A stretch of DNA of 64,000 bases, from NCBI GenBank assembly GCA_004102785.1, contig SCEJ01000003.1:1-64000 (forward strand). The letters run 5' to 3'. The notes under the pieces are model-generated. The model was not told the DNA's origin. It was given only the letters and a program-made list of their open reading frames with translations, and made no database searches. The position numbers and the translations under genes are program-made. Source of the DNA: Muribaculaceae bacterium Isolate-013 (NCI). Lineage in GTDB: Bacteria > Bacteroidota > Bacteroidia > Bacteroidales > Muribaculaceae. Shown piece after piece: positions 8,243 to 17,200 of this stretch. Positions within the stretch are counted from its first letter, which is position 1, and each line of letters begins with the position of its first letter.

Positions 8243-9964
8243 TCATCCTATCTTTGAATTCACAATCGAGAGAATCTCCTGCTCGCGCATATTGGCGAGT
8301 GTGGCTATTTCATCGGCCTCATCGCAGAGCGCCTCGGCGCGGGTGCGGTCTTTAAGTCCGGAGGCATTTATCCGGACGTTGAGCTGCGCGCCCAACACTG
8401 CCGCCCGGGCGGCAAGGGCGCCTACACCGGCATCGCTTACTGATGCGGGGTTCCCCTCGCGGGCCATAACCTCAAGAAGCTCGAATGCATCGAATGCTGT
8501 CTTCATGGTGTTGAGCGGCACCTCGGTAGCATAGAGAGTGGCTTTCTCAAGGGCTTCGGCTCGGGCGGCTTTCTCTTCGTCGGTGCTCTTGGGCATTGCA
8601 TAGACGGCCATTATACGGTTGAATGCCTCGGTATCCTCATCAACCAGAGCGGTCAGTCGGTCAACGAGGATACGGCCGCCGTCGGCATAGTTGGAGAATT
8701 CCTCCCAGCGCTCGTCCCAACCTGCCTTATGGGCGGAGAGGTTGGCTACCATAGTGCCGAGTGCCGCCGCAAGAGCTCCCATATAGGCTGCGATAGAGCC
8801 GCCGCCGGGAGCAGGGGATTCCGATGCGGTTTCATCGGCGAAGGCCTTCAGTGTCATATCGGTGAGACGAGTCTGCTGCTCTTTGCCGTTATTGGTGATC
8901 AGATATTCGATAACCTTCTCGCGCGGGATAAACGGCTTCAGTTCGGAAAGCCCCATCGACTTGTCGGCGATACGTATGATTTCATCTTCGGGAATACCTG
9001 TGGAGCGCTGCTGTTTGTGAAGGAAGTAACGTCCGGCCTCCACAAGTGCACGTTTGGGGATGAGCCCCACGATTTCAGTGCCGGTGACGCGGATGCCGCG
9101 GGCGGCGGCAGCTCGTGTCACTTCATCGAATGCAATATGGAGCGGGGTGCGGGCAATGTCGGTGATGTTCATCGACACCTGCGCAAGGCCGTATTCAGGG
9201 ATATACCATCCGATTGCCTTTGTGCCGGGGAGAGTGCCGGGTATCATTATGGTGTTACCCTGTGCATCCTTCACCGGTTTGCCGTTGGGCTTGCCCCCCT
9301 CACGCATCGGACGCCCTTTTTCGCGGACATCAAAAGCAATGGCATTAGCGCGCCGGGTGGATGTGGTGTTGAGATTGAAGTTTACAGCGATGAGGAAGTC
9401 GCGGGCGCCGATTGTGGTTGCTCCGGTACGGGCTGCATCTTCGTCGAACGGACGGTCGCCGAAGTCAGGTGCCTCGTTTTCGGAGTCCATTTTCTCAGGC
9501 AGAGCCTCATACTCTCCACGGCGGCAAACCGCGAGATTCTTGCGCTCGGGGGTGAATGCGGCGGCTTCGTAGCAATAGGTCGGCACTCCGAGCTCGTCAG
9601 CCACCCGCTCGGCAAGTTTACGAGCAAGTGCGGCACATTCTTCAAGAGAAATGCCGCTTACCGGTATAAGTGGACAAACATCGGTGGCGCCCATGCGCGG
9701 ATGTGCTCCGTGATGCTTCCGCATGTCAATGAGTTCAGCGGCTTTCTTTATACCCTGGAAAGCGGCCTCCACAACAGCGTCGGGCTCTCCGACAAAAGTC
9801 ACTACCGTGCGGTTTGTGGCCTCGCCCGGATCAACATCCAGTAGGCTTACGCGGGCGCCTGCGGCGCTCTGTGAGTTCTCAATGGCATCGGTGATGGCTT
9901 TGATCACCTCCTTGTCGCGCCCTTCGGAAAAATTGGGCACACATTCTATAAGCTGCTTTTGCAT
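8243..9964 (-). CDS. ftcD: Bifunctional glutamate formimidoyltransferase/formimidoyl-THF cyclodeaminase
   Basis: 573 residues with two domains. The formiminotransferase domain is about 1-330 (VPNFSEGRD near the start; MRKHHGAHPRMGATD at 81-95 holds the catalytic His region). The cyclodeaminase domain is about 365-573, opening with SPAPGGGS. The protein moves the formimino group from formiminoglutamate to tetrahydrofolate, giving glutamate, then releases ammonia to give 5,10-methenyl-THF. Many bacteria encode the two activities separately; here they are fused as in animals. It is the first gene of the hut operon, with a TAAATTTG -7 box about 30 bases upstream. Confidence 0.95.
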   Translation of the reverse strand: MQKQLIECVPNFSEGRDKEVIKAITDAIENSQSAAGARVSLLDVDPGEATNRTVVTFVGEPDAVVEAAFQGIKKAAELIDMRKHHGAHPRMGATDVCPLIPVSGISLEECAALARKLAERVADELGVPTYCYEAAAFTPERKNLAVCRRGEYEALPEKMDSENEAPDFGDRPFDEDAARTGATTIGARDFLIAVNFNLNTTSTRRANAIAFDVREKGRPMREGGKPNGKPVKDAQGNTIMIPGTLPGTKAIGWYIPEYGLAQVSMNITDIARTPLHIAFDEVTRAAAARGIRVTGTEIVGLIPKRALVEAGRYFLHKQQRSTGIPEDEIIRIADKSMGLSELKPFIPREKVIEYLITNNGKEQQTRLTDMTLKAFADETASESPAPGGGSIAAYMGALAAALGTMVANLSAHKAGWDERWEEFSNYADGGRILVDRLTALVDEDTEAFNRIMAVYAMPKSTDEEKAARAEALEKATLYATEVPLNTMKTAFDAFELLEVMAREGNPASVSDAGVGALAARAAVLGAQLNVRINASGLKDRTRAEALCDEADEIATLANMREQEILSIVNSKIG

Positions 9965-9992
9965 GGCTTTTGGTGTTCGGTTAACTTGGAGG

Positions 9993-10000
9993 CAAATTTA
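9993..10000 (-). promoter_or_regulatory. Promoter -7 box of the hut operon
   Basis: The minus strand reads TAAATTTG, an exact match to the Bacteroidota -7 element TAnnTTTG, about 30 bases before the ftcD start. No good TTTG is present at the expected -33 distance; the nearest candidate is TTATG. The expected leader is about 20 bases. Confidence 0.55.
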
Positions 10001-10115
10001 GCGAATTTTTCGGTACTTTATGCATAACGTCTGAAATATTTTGCCTATTCCTCCGAACCAATCCTGTCATCGGGTGTTATAGTGGTAAAAAACTACCAAT
10101 TAAAAAACTTTTGAA

Positions 10116-11129
10116 ATGAAATATCTTACTGACGAGAAGCTCGTGATTGTAGGAGCGGCAGGTATGATTGGCAGCAATATGGCTCAGACTGCCATCATGA
10201 TGGGACTTACCCCGAACATCTGCCTCTATGACCCATATGCTCCGGGATTGAAAGGCGTGGCAGAGGAACTGCTGCATTGCGGCTTCGAGGGTCTGAACCT
10301 GACCTATACCTCCGATATAGCGGAAGCTCTCACCGGAGCCAAATATATTGTGAATTCCGGCGGTGCGGCCCGCAAGGCCGGTATGACCCGCGAGGATCTG
10401 CTCAAAGGCAACGCTGCCATCGCAGAACAGTTCGGCAAGGATGTTCGCAAATATTGCCCCGATGTGAAGCATGTAGTTGTAATTTTCAACCCGGCGGATA
10501 TAACCGGTCTGGTGACACTGCTTTACTCCGGACTGAAGCCCAGTCAGGTATCAACCCTCGCAGCACTTGACAGCACACGTCTGCGCAACGAACTGGCGAA
10601 GTACTTCTCTATCTCGCCTGATGAGGTGACCGGATGCCGCACATATGGCGGCCATGGCGAGCAGATGGCAGTGTTTGCCTCTACTGCAAAGGTCAACGGC
10701 GAACCACTCACCCGGATTATCGGCACGGAAAAACTCCCCGGCAAAGACTGGGAAGAGATGCGTGTGCGCGTGGTTCAGGGCGGCAAGAACATCATAGACC
10801 TGCGAGGCCGCAGTTCATTCCAGTCGCCGGCATACCTTTCGATTGAAATGGTGGCCGCGGCCATGGGAGGTCCTGAATTCCGTTGGCCGGTAGGTACTTA
10901 TGTCAACAACAGTCGTTTCTCCCATATCGTAATGGCCATGGAGACCACCGTTTCAGCCAACGGAGTTAAAGTAAAACCGGTTACAGGCACTCCGGAGGAG
11001 GAAGCCGAACTCGACAAGAGCTATCGTCACTTGTGCGCGCTGCGCGATGAAGTGATTTCGCTCGGCGTGATGCCTCCTATCGACAAATGGGGCGATTACA
11101 ACCCCTACCTCTGCCAGACAACTGACTGA
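10116..11129 (+). CDS. mdh: Malate dehydrogenase
   Basis: 337 residues, LDH/MDH superfamily. It interconverts malate and oxaloacetate with NAD(H). The dinucleotide-binding glycine motif GAAGMIGS is at 13-20. The substrate-loop region RKAGMTREDLL carries an active-site Arg, DSTRLRNELA is present, and the catalytic His is in YGGHGEQMAVF. Annotation as malate rather than lactate dehydrogenase follows close family resemblance to the Bacteroides enzyme and is not proven by one residue. It is monocistronic, divergent from the hut operon, and ends before a strong bidirectional terminator. Confidence 0.87.
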   Translation: MKYLTDEKLVIVGAAGMIGSNMAQTAIMMGLTPNICLYDPYAPGLKGVAEELLHCGFEGLNLTYTSDIAEALTGAKYIVNSGGAARKAGMTREDLLKGNAAIAEQFGKDVRKYCPDVKHVVVIFNPADITGLVTLLYSGLKPSQVSTLAALDSTRLRNELAKYFSISPDEVTGCRTYGGHGEQMAVFASTAKVNGEPLTRIIGTEKLPGKDWEEMRVRVVQGGKNIIDLRGRSSFQSPAYLSIEMVAAAMGGPEFRWPVGTYVNNSRFSHIVMAMETTVSANGVKVKPVTGTPEEEAELDKSYRHLCALRDEVISLGVMPPIDKWGDYNPYLCQTTD

Positions 11130-11151
11130 CGCAATATTTCACACACGACAT

Positions 11152-11197
11152 AAAAAACATTGGCCTTATGTTTGACCGCATAAGGCCAATGTTTTTT
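11152..11197. terminator. Bidirectional terminator between mdh and ogt
   Basis: A perfect 19-bp inverted repeat (11152-11170 with 11179-11197) has an 8-base loop, and six A and six T form its outer ends, so it works as an intrinsic terminator on both strands. It separates the convergent genes mdh and ogt, and the ogt stop codon (11196-11198) is inside its arm. Confidence 0.92.
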
Positions 11198-11684
11198 AAT
11201 TGCGTTCGAGATTCAGAAGCCACAGCTTTCTGTCGGTTCCACCCGCATATCCCCCTATGCCGTTGGCAGCCACTACGCGATGGCACGGTATCAGGAGCGA
11301 AATCGGATTATTGGCCACGGCTCCGGCCACTGCACGCGGTGACGTCGGCCGCCCGGAGAGTTGTCGGATCCGTTCGGCAAGTTCGCCGTATGTCACTGTG
11401 GTGCCGCGCGGAATTTTCAACAGTTCATTCCACACCGTTTTCCTGAATGCGGTTCCCGGTGGAGAAAGAGCAGGGAGCGCGCCCAAAGCCCCTCCGGCGA
11501 AATAGGCGTCAAGCCGGCATCGCACATCTCTGAATATCTGAAGTTTGTCGTTGCGTATGGCGTTTTCAGGAAGTGTTGAGGCAAAATAACGCTGCCCCTC
11601 GATCCACAATCCGGTAAGTGCAGACTCTTCGGCCGCGAGAAGCAGACGCCCGAGTGGCGAATCTATATAAGTGAATGATGTCAT
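11196..11684 (-). CDS. ogt: Methylated-DNA-protein-cysteine S-methyltransferase
   Basis: 162 residues. It is a suicide repair enzyme that transfers the alkyl group from O6-methylguanine to its own cysteine. The acceptor Cys134 sits in the signature IPCHRV (132-137), and the DNA-binding part TVTYGELAERIRQLSG and the arginine-finger stretch RAVAGAVANNP precede it. The ATG overlaps the end of the ZIP transporter gene by 4 bases, so the two are co-transcribed. The reason for that pairing is not evident. Confidence 0.95.
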   Translation of the reverse strand: MTSFTYIDSPLGRLLLAAEESALTGLWIEGQRYFASTLPENAIRNDKLQIFRDVRCRLDAYFAGGALGALPALSPPGTAFRKTVWNELLKIPRGTTVTYGELAERIRQLSGRPTSPRAVAGAVANNPISLLIPCHRVVAANGIGGYAGGTDRKLWLLNLERN

Positions 11685-12436
11685 ACGGCAGCTTCGATAA
11701 ACAGCATGGCAAGCACACCCGCAACCAGCGCATATGTGGCCGGTTTCTGAAATCCGTGAGAGTGGGTCTCCGGAATCATTTCGTCGCTGATGACATAGAG
11801 CATCGCACCGCCGGCGACAGACAGCATGAACGGAAGCAGTGCCGAAGATATGTCGCCGATATAGTAGCCTGCGAAAACTCCGGCAACCTCAAGCAGTGCC
11901 ACTGCCACGGCAATAAGTGCCGTATTCAGGAATCGCACACCAGCCATAAGCAGCGGCGTGACAACCACCATACCTTCAGGTATGTTCTGAAGAGCGATGG
12001 TTAGCGTGATTGCAAATGCGTTGCCCTGGTCGCCGTTATAGGAGACTCCGGTGGCGAGTCCCTCCGGGAGTTTATGGATGGCAATGGCCATCACAAACAG
12101 TAGTGTGCGGTTGAGCGAGGCATTGTTCATATGCCGCTCCTCCTCGCGTATCCCCGAAAGATGATGCAGGTGCGGCGTGATACGGTCAAGGACACCGATA
12201 AGAGCCACTCCCGACGCCACGCCTGCAACAACCTGCCACCATGAGGATACGGCGCTCATCTCTACCGCCGGAAGAATAAGGCACACAATCGATGCCGTAA
12301 GCATCATGCCGGCGCAGAATCCAAGGAACACATCATTCCAGCTATGTGGTATGCGGCGAACAAACAATCCAATTGCCGATCCAAGTATGGACGATAATCC
12401 GAGTCCGGCCGCACATAAAAGTAAATCTCTAATCAT
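11681..12436 (-). CDS. ZIP-family metal transporter
   Basis: 251 residues with about eight hydrophobic segments. Two metal-site helices are clear: HKLPEGLATGVSYN and LQNIPEGMVVVTPL, the HxxPEG and NxPEG patterns of ZIP carriers. A His-rich cytoplasmic loop (HLHHLSGIREEERHMNN) lies before them. It probably imports Zn(II) or another divalent cation across the inner membrane. It is first in a two-gene unit with ogt; a TAATTTTG box is about 42 bases upstream. Confidence 0.88.
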   Translation of the reverse strand: MIRDLLLCAAGLGLSSILGSAIGLFVRRIPHSWNDVFLGFCAGMMLTASIVCLILPAVEMSAVSSWWQVVAGVASGVALIGVLDRITPHLHHLSGIREEERHMNNASLNRTLLFVMAIAIHKLPEGLATGVSYNGDQGNAFAITLTIALQNIPEGMVVVTPLLMAGVRFLNTALIAVAVALLEVAGVFAGYYIGDISSALLPFMLSVAGGAMLYVISDEMIPETHSHGFQKPATYALVAGVLAMLFIEAAV

Positions 12437-12477
12437 TAAACTACCTCTAAGTAACTGCTTGATTTAATTTGAGATTA

Positions 12478-12485
12478 CAAAATTA
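12478..12485 (-). promoter_or_regulatory. Possible -7 box of the ZIP-ogt unit
   Basis: The minus strand reads TAATTTTG, matching TAnnTTTG, 42 bases before the ZIP transporter start. No TTTG is seen at the -33 distance. The surrounding sequence is AT-rich, so a chance match is possible. Confidence 0.35.
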
Positions 12486-12545
12486 CAAAATCAATATTAC
12501 ATTCCGGCATAAAATCGAATGTTTCTAAGGAGTGGGGCAAAATCA

Positions 12546-12592
12546 AGGCCGGGCGGCATGGTGCATAGAAATATTGCCATGCCGTCCGGCCT
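12546..12592 (-). terminator. Terminator of the catalase gene
   Basis: A 16-bp stem (12546-12561 with 12577-12592, one G-U pair) with a 15-base loop lies just after the catalase stop. On the minus strand it is followed by a T-rich run (TTGATTTTG). Confidence 0.75.
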
Positions 12593-12622
12593 CATAATGT
12601 TGTAAATCCGAAATTTGCCGGG

Positions 12623-14127
12623 CTATCTGGCGGTCGTATTCCGTTTATCCCATGCGGGATGTGCCGGATCCTCCGCCGCCAAGGCTTCCTCAAGGTCTAT
12701 GCCAAGAGTCTGAGCGAGAAGGGCGCCATAACCGGGGTCGGCATTATGGCAGGCTCTTACGTGGCGCTGTTTTATAAAGAGCGGCACACCCTCCATGGCG
12801 CGGGCTGTATTCTCGCATGTCACTTTCTGCTCATCAGGAGGCATCAGCCGCCACAGTTTACCGGGCTGGGTATAGTAGTCGTCATCATACTCACGCTCGT
12901 CGTAGTTGTACACGGGGCCAGAGGTTTCCAGCGGCGGCTCCTTCATGGCGGGAGAATCCTGCCATTCGCCAAAGCTGTTAGGCTCATAAGGCACAGTGGC
13001 TCCATAATTGTCATCGGTGCGCATCTGGCCGTCGCGGTGGTATGAGTGGAAAGGACATCTGGGGCGGTTTACGGGTATGAGATTATTGTTTACACCCAGG
13101 CGGTAACGTTGTGCGTCGCCATAAGCGAAGAGGCGCCCCTGAAGCATTTTATCCGGCGAGAGACCTATTCCGTCGACAAAGTTCATGGGATTGAAGGCCG
13201 CCTGCTCTATTTCGGCAAAAAAATTCTCGGGATTGCGGTTAAGCTCGAGTATGCCGACATCGTGAAGCGGAAAATCCTTGTGATACCACACTTTGGTAAG
13301 GTCAAAAGGATTTATGTGATATGCTTTGGCCTCATCCTCGGTCATGAGCTGCACCTGGAGTTTCCATTTGGGGAAATCCCCGCGCTCGATAGCCTCGAAC
13401 AGGTCGCGCTGGTTCGATTCGCGGTCTTTGGCTATAACTTCCTCTGCCTCGCTGTCAGTAAGGTTTTTTATACCCTGAAGTGTGCGGAAATGAAATTTCA
13501 CCCAGGTCCGCTTGTTATCCTTGTTTATGAAGCTGTAAGTATGGCTGCCGAATCCGTGCATGTTGCGGAATGAGGCCGGAATGCCGCGAGGCGACATCGT
13601 GATTGTGACCTGATGCAGAGCTTCCGGCAGCAGAGTCCAGAAATCCCAGTTGTTTGTCGGGCTTCTCATGCCGGTACGCGGGTCGCGCTTTATGGCGTGG
13701 TTGAGATCAGGGAATTTGAGCGGGTCGCGCAGAAAGAATACCGGGGTGTTGTTACCCACGAGATCCCAGTTACCCTCATCGGTGTAGAACTTTATGGCAA
13801 ACCCACGGATATCACGTTCGGCATCGGCGGCTCCTCTTTCTCCGGCCACGGTTGAGAAGCGTACCAGGCATTCGGTCTTTTTTCCTACTTCCGAGAAGAT
13901 TGATGCACGGGTGTATCCGGTTATATCATTTGTCACGGTGAATGTGCCGAAAGCGCCCGCGCCCTTGGCATGCGTCGTTCGGGGATTACCTCACGGTCGA
14001 AATGCGCCAGTTTTTCAGTGTACCAGGGGTCTTGCAACGACATCGGTCCGCGCACACCGGCGGTCTGTACATTCTGGTTATCGGCGATAGGCCTGCCGTT
14101 TTCGGCGGTTAGTCTTTTTCTTTTCAT
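12623..14127 (-). pseudogene. Catalase, frameshifted at the active-site histidine
   Basis: The gene starts at 14127 ([19 protein letters not shown]) and is a heme catalase close to Bacteroides KatB. The first frame runs to EVIPERRM and then goes out of frame. The remaining protein ([20 protein letters not shown] to the end) lies in another frame. At the junction near 13968 the DNA reads ATGCC where ATG-His-GCC is expected, so four bases including the His codon are missing. That His is the distal heme residue needed for peroxide cleavage. Other sites survive: the Asn in [11 protein letters not shown] and the heme-ligand Tyr in [17 protein letters not shown] at 13936 could start the C-terminal part, but that product lacks the catalytic histidine. 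Confidence 0.88.
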
Positions 14128-14293
14128 AAGGTTCGGGGTGAGTGTTAAGAGATGATTGCGGCAACCTCTAATCTGCCGTTCAACATACAAAACAGATAGA
14201 GCGGTCAATAGTTCAAACAAAATGGCCAGTGCATCGCAGCCGCGACACACTGACCGTAATGTTTAAGGAGGACGCATCGAAGCGCCCGGCGAA

Positions 14294-17200
14294 TTATCGC
14301 ACAATCACTTTCTCAACCTTATTGCCGGCTTTGACCATGTAGATGCCGGGGGCGGCATTGATGGTTTCACGGCCGGAAGCGGATACAGTGGAAGCATAAG
14401 CCCGTCCGTCGGCGGTGTAAACGGCAACCGGCAGCCCGGCAGCTCCGTCAACTACGATATGTCCGTTCCTGCCTGAAACGGATATATTGCCGATGTTGGT
14501 TTCCGAAAGTCCTACAAGAGTGATTTCTGCAACATCCGAAGGGCGTGACTCCCCTTTATCATATACTGCCGTCACACGATATTCCGGCTCGTTGCCCGAG
14601 ATTTCGGAACTGTCAAGCCAGGAGTTTCCGGTTACGGGAGAGCCCTCGGCAAGTTCGCCGTTTTTCCATACATTGAAGCCGATAATCTCAAGATTGGCTG
14701 ACTCCGCCGAAATGAAAGAAATGTCGTCAAGCAGGAGCATGAACTTGTTGCGCGACACACAACGTATCGCAAAGTAACGCGCACCTTCGGGCAATCCGAA
14801 GCTGTATGAGTTCCACACCGCAGGGATATCGGAACGGCTTGCAAGAGTGCGGAAATCGGCAATCTCTTTTCCGGTATATGAAACCATCATCTCGAATGAT
14901 TCGACATATTGGGCCGAATAGCTCCGCGCATGGAAAGTCACTGTCTGGGCGACCCCTGTAAGCTCGGGCGAGATTACCCAGTCGTCACATTGCGATGCGT
15001 CATAGAGATACATCTGTGCAAGATATTTTATGCCCGAATTCGCACAATATGACTCATTGAATTCGGAATGAGTGGCATCCATCACCCACCACGACTGCGG
15101 CGACTGGAAATCGATGCCGGGAAGAGTCACGTTCTGAATCCGGCCGATCGGTTTGCCGTCACCGTCATAGGTTGTCCAGTCGCCGAACTCGGTGGAGAAG
15201 GAGTCGTAACTCTCGAAGTCATCGGTAAGCATCTCACCCTCGTAAGCATCCACTTCCGGAGTATCCCACTTGAGCTCGATGCCGTTTTCAGAGCGAAATC
15301 CTTTGACTGTTGTCACATGCGGTAGTGCAGAGACTTTGATTCCGACAGTGACTTCGTCCGAGAGGTTGTCTTCCGGCAGTTCATCCAGGCCATATTCCGC
15401 CTTGATCCGGAATGTGACCGGTTCGGAATCCATAGAAGAGTAGACGTGATGGAATGTATAGCGTTCGGAGGCGCCGGCCATCAGCTTGCGGCCGGGTTCC
15501 GTTGCTATGGGATCGCCATCGGCCATGAGCACTACTGAGTAACCGTCGACATCGTTGACACCCTTGTTGAAAACAGTGGCGGAAACTGCGAATTCCTTAT
15601 TGAATCCGGCCTCGGAGGGGGCGGATATTTCTGTGACGGCAATATCGTTGCCTGAAGTAGTGCCGACGTAAAGGTCATCTATAAATGTTTCCATATGTGT
15701 TCCGGCGATAGTGCGGATGCCGACCAGCAACTCTTTCCCGGCATACTCCTCAAGAGAGCCTGAAACCATGCACCATCCGGGTGCTGTGCCGAAATCGCCT
15801 ATATTGACAGTGCTGAGCGTTTTCCACCGGTCTTCGTCATACACCACAAGTTCGACTGTATTGTTGTAGCCGTCACCCATATTGTAGACGTAGAACGATG
15901 CTCCCGGTTTCACAGTATGCCCGTCAATGAAAATCTTCATGGTGTGGATCAGACCGGTGTCTCCGGCACTGCGCCCTTTTGACAAAAGGAAACCGTTGTC
16001 GGCCGAGTGCGACGAAATGCCATAGGCATTGTTATCCTTCAGCAGCGACCACATGGCGGTGCCACTGTCGTCGAATGCCATGAGATACTGGGTGTCGCCA
16101 TTGGGGAATGCTTCGTTATATGGGAGTGCGTAAGGGGTGCCGGCCGGAATAAGGGGGGAGTCGACAACCTGTGAGATACCGCCTTCGGTCTGTGCCGACA
16201 CATAGAAATGCACAAAATTCTGCTCGCCCGGTTTTACAGCCTGGAATGTATGGGATGTTCCGGCGATGTCATCGAAAAGCACCACATGGGTCTCGGCCTG
16301 GAGCTGATATATGGTATATGTCACCAGCTCCGGATTCAATGGATTGGCGTTTGCATCCCGGTCAACAGGCTCCCAGGATATTGTGACCTCTCCCGGTGTA
16401 TCGGTCTCTTTAAGATCAACGCCCCATGGTTCGGCCGGGGGATTTATACCGACGAGTACCGAGGCTGAAATTTCGTCGCCTTTTCCGTATTCATTATAAG
16501 CCATTGCTGAGTATGCAGTGATTCCACCCTGGCCCATTTCGTCGAAGAAAGTATAGGTTTGTCCAGGCTCAGGGTCATCATAGCTCTTTATAACAACATC
16601 GCCGCGCTTTACGTCAAGTCGGGTGAGTGAGGACAGCGGCTCGCCGAGAAGGTCTTTTTCAGGAGCTTTTACACTGACCTGCACACGGAAAGCGCCGTTT
16701 GCATCAGGCACAAGTGTAAGCGCCTCGGGTGCGGCAGGGCCGGCCGCGGCCGCCGGAGCCTCGATGGAATAGCCATAGACATACAGATTGTAGCGGTTGG
16801 CTTCGCTGATGCCATGGATGCCGATATAATACACACCGTCCTCCGAGGGTACGATGTTGCCGGAGAATGGCAGGATGTTGTCATTCCCGGCTCCGGAGCT
16901 TCCGGCATTGGTGAGTTCTATCGGAGCAATTACAACACCGGTCATAGCCTCGGCTGTGGGAGCTTTGCCGAATTTCACTTCCAGCCGCTCAGGATTGCTG
17001 ACATTCTGAATATTGGCATTCACAGTGAATTTGTAGGAATATCCCTTCCGCAGCTTTACGGCCGGAGTGATAAGCCAGTCGTCCATCGGCATCGATGAAT
17101 TCCACTGTATTACCATCGAGCCGGAATTGTACACCCACTGGCGGTGATCGTCGTTGGCATTTATTATAGTGTGGTTGTCAACCTTTTCCTCAGAGTCAAA

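Noticed and set aside
8729-9844. 371-codon open frame on the plus strand opposite ftcD
   Set aside because: The minus-strand ftcD is unmistakable across its whole length. The opposite frame is Cys/His/Gly-rich, has no known motif, and reflects codon bias.
12623-13936. Catalase as an intact 437-residue protein starting at GTG 13936
   Set aside because: Clear catalase sequence (start [19 protein letters not shown]) lies upstream in another frame, so this is a fragment of a frameshifted gene.
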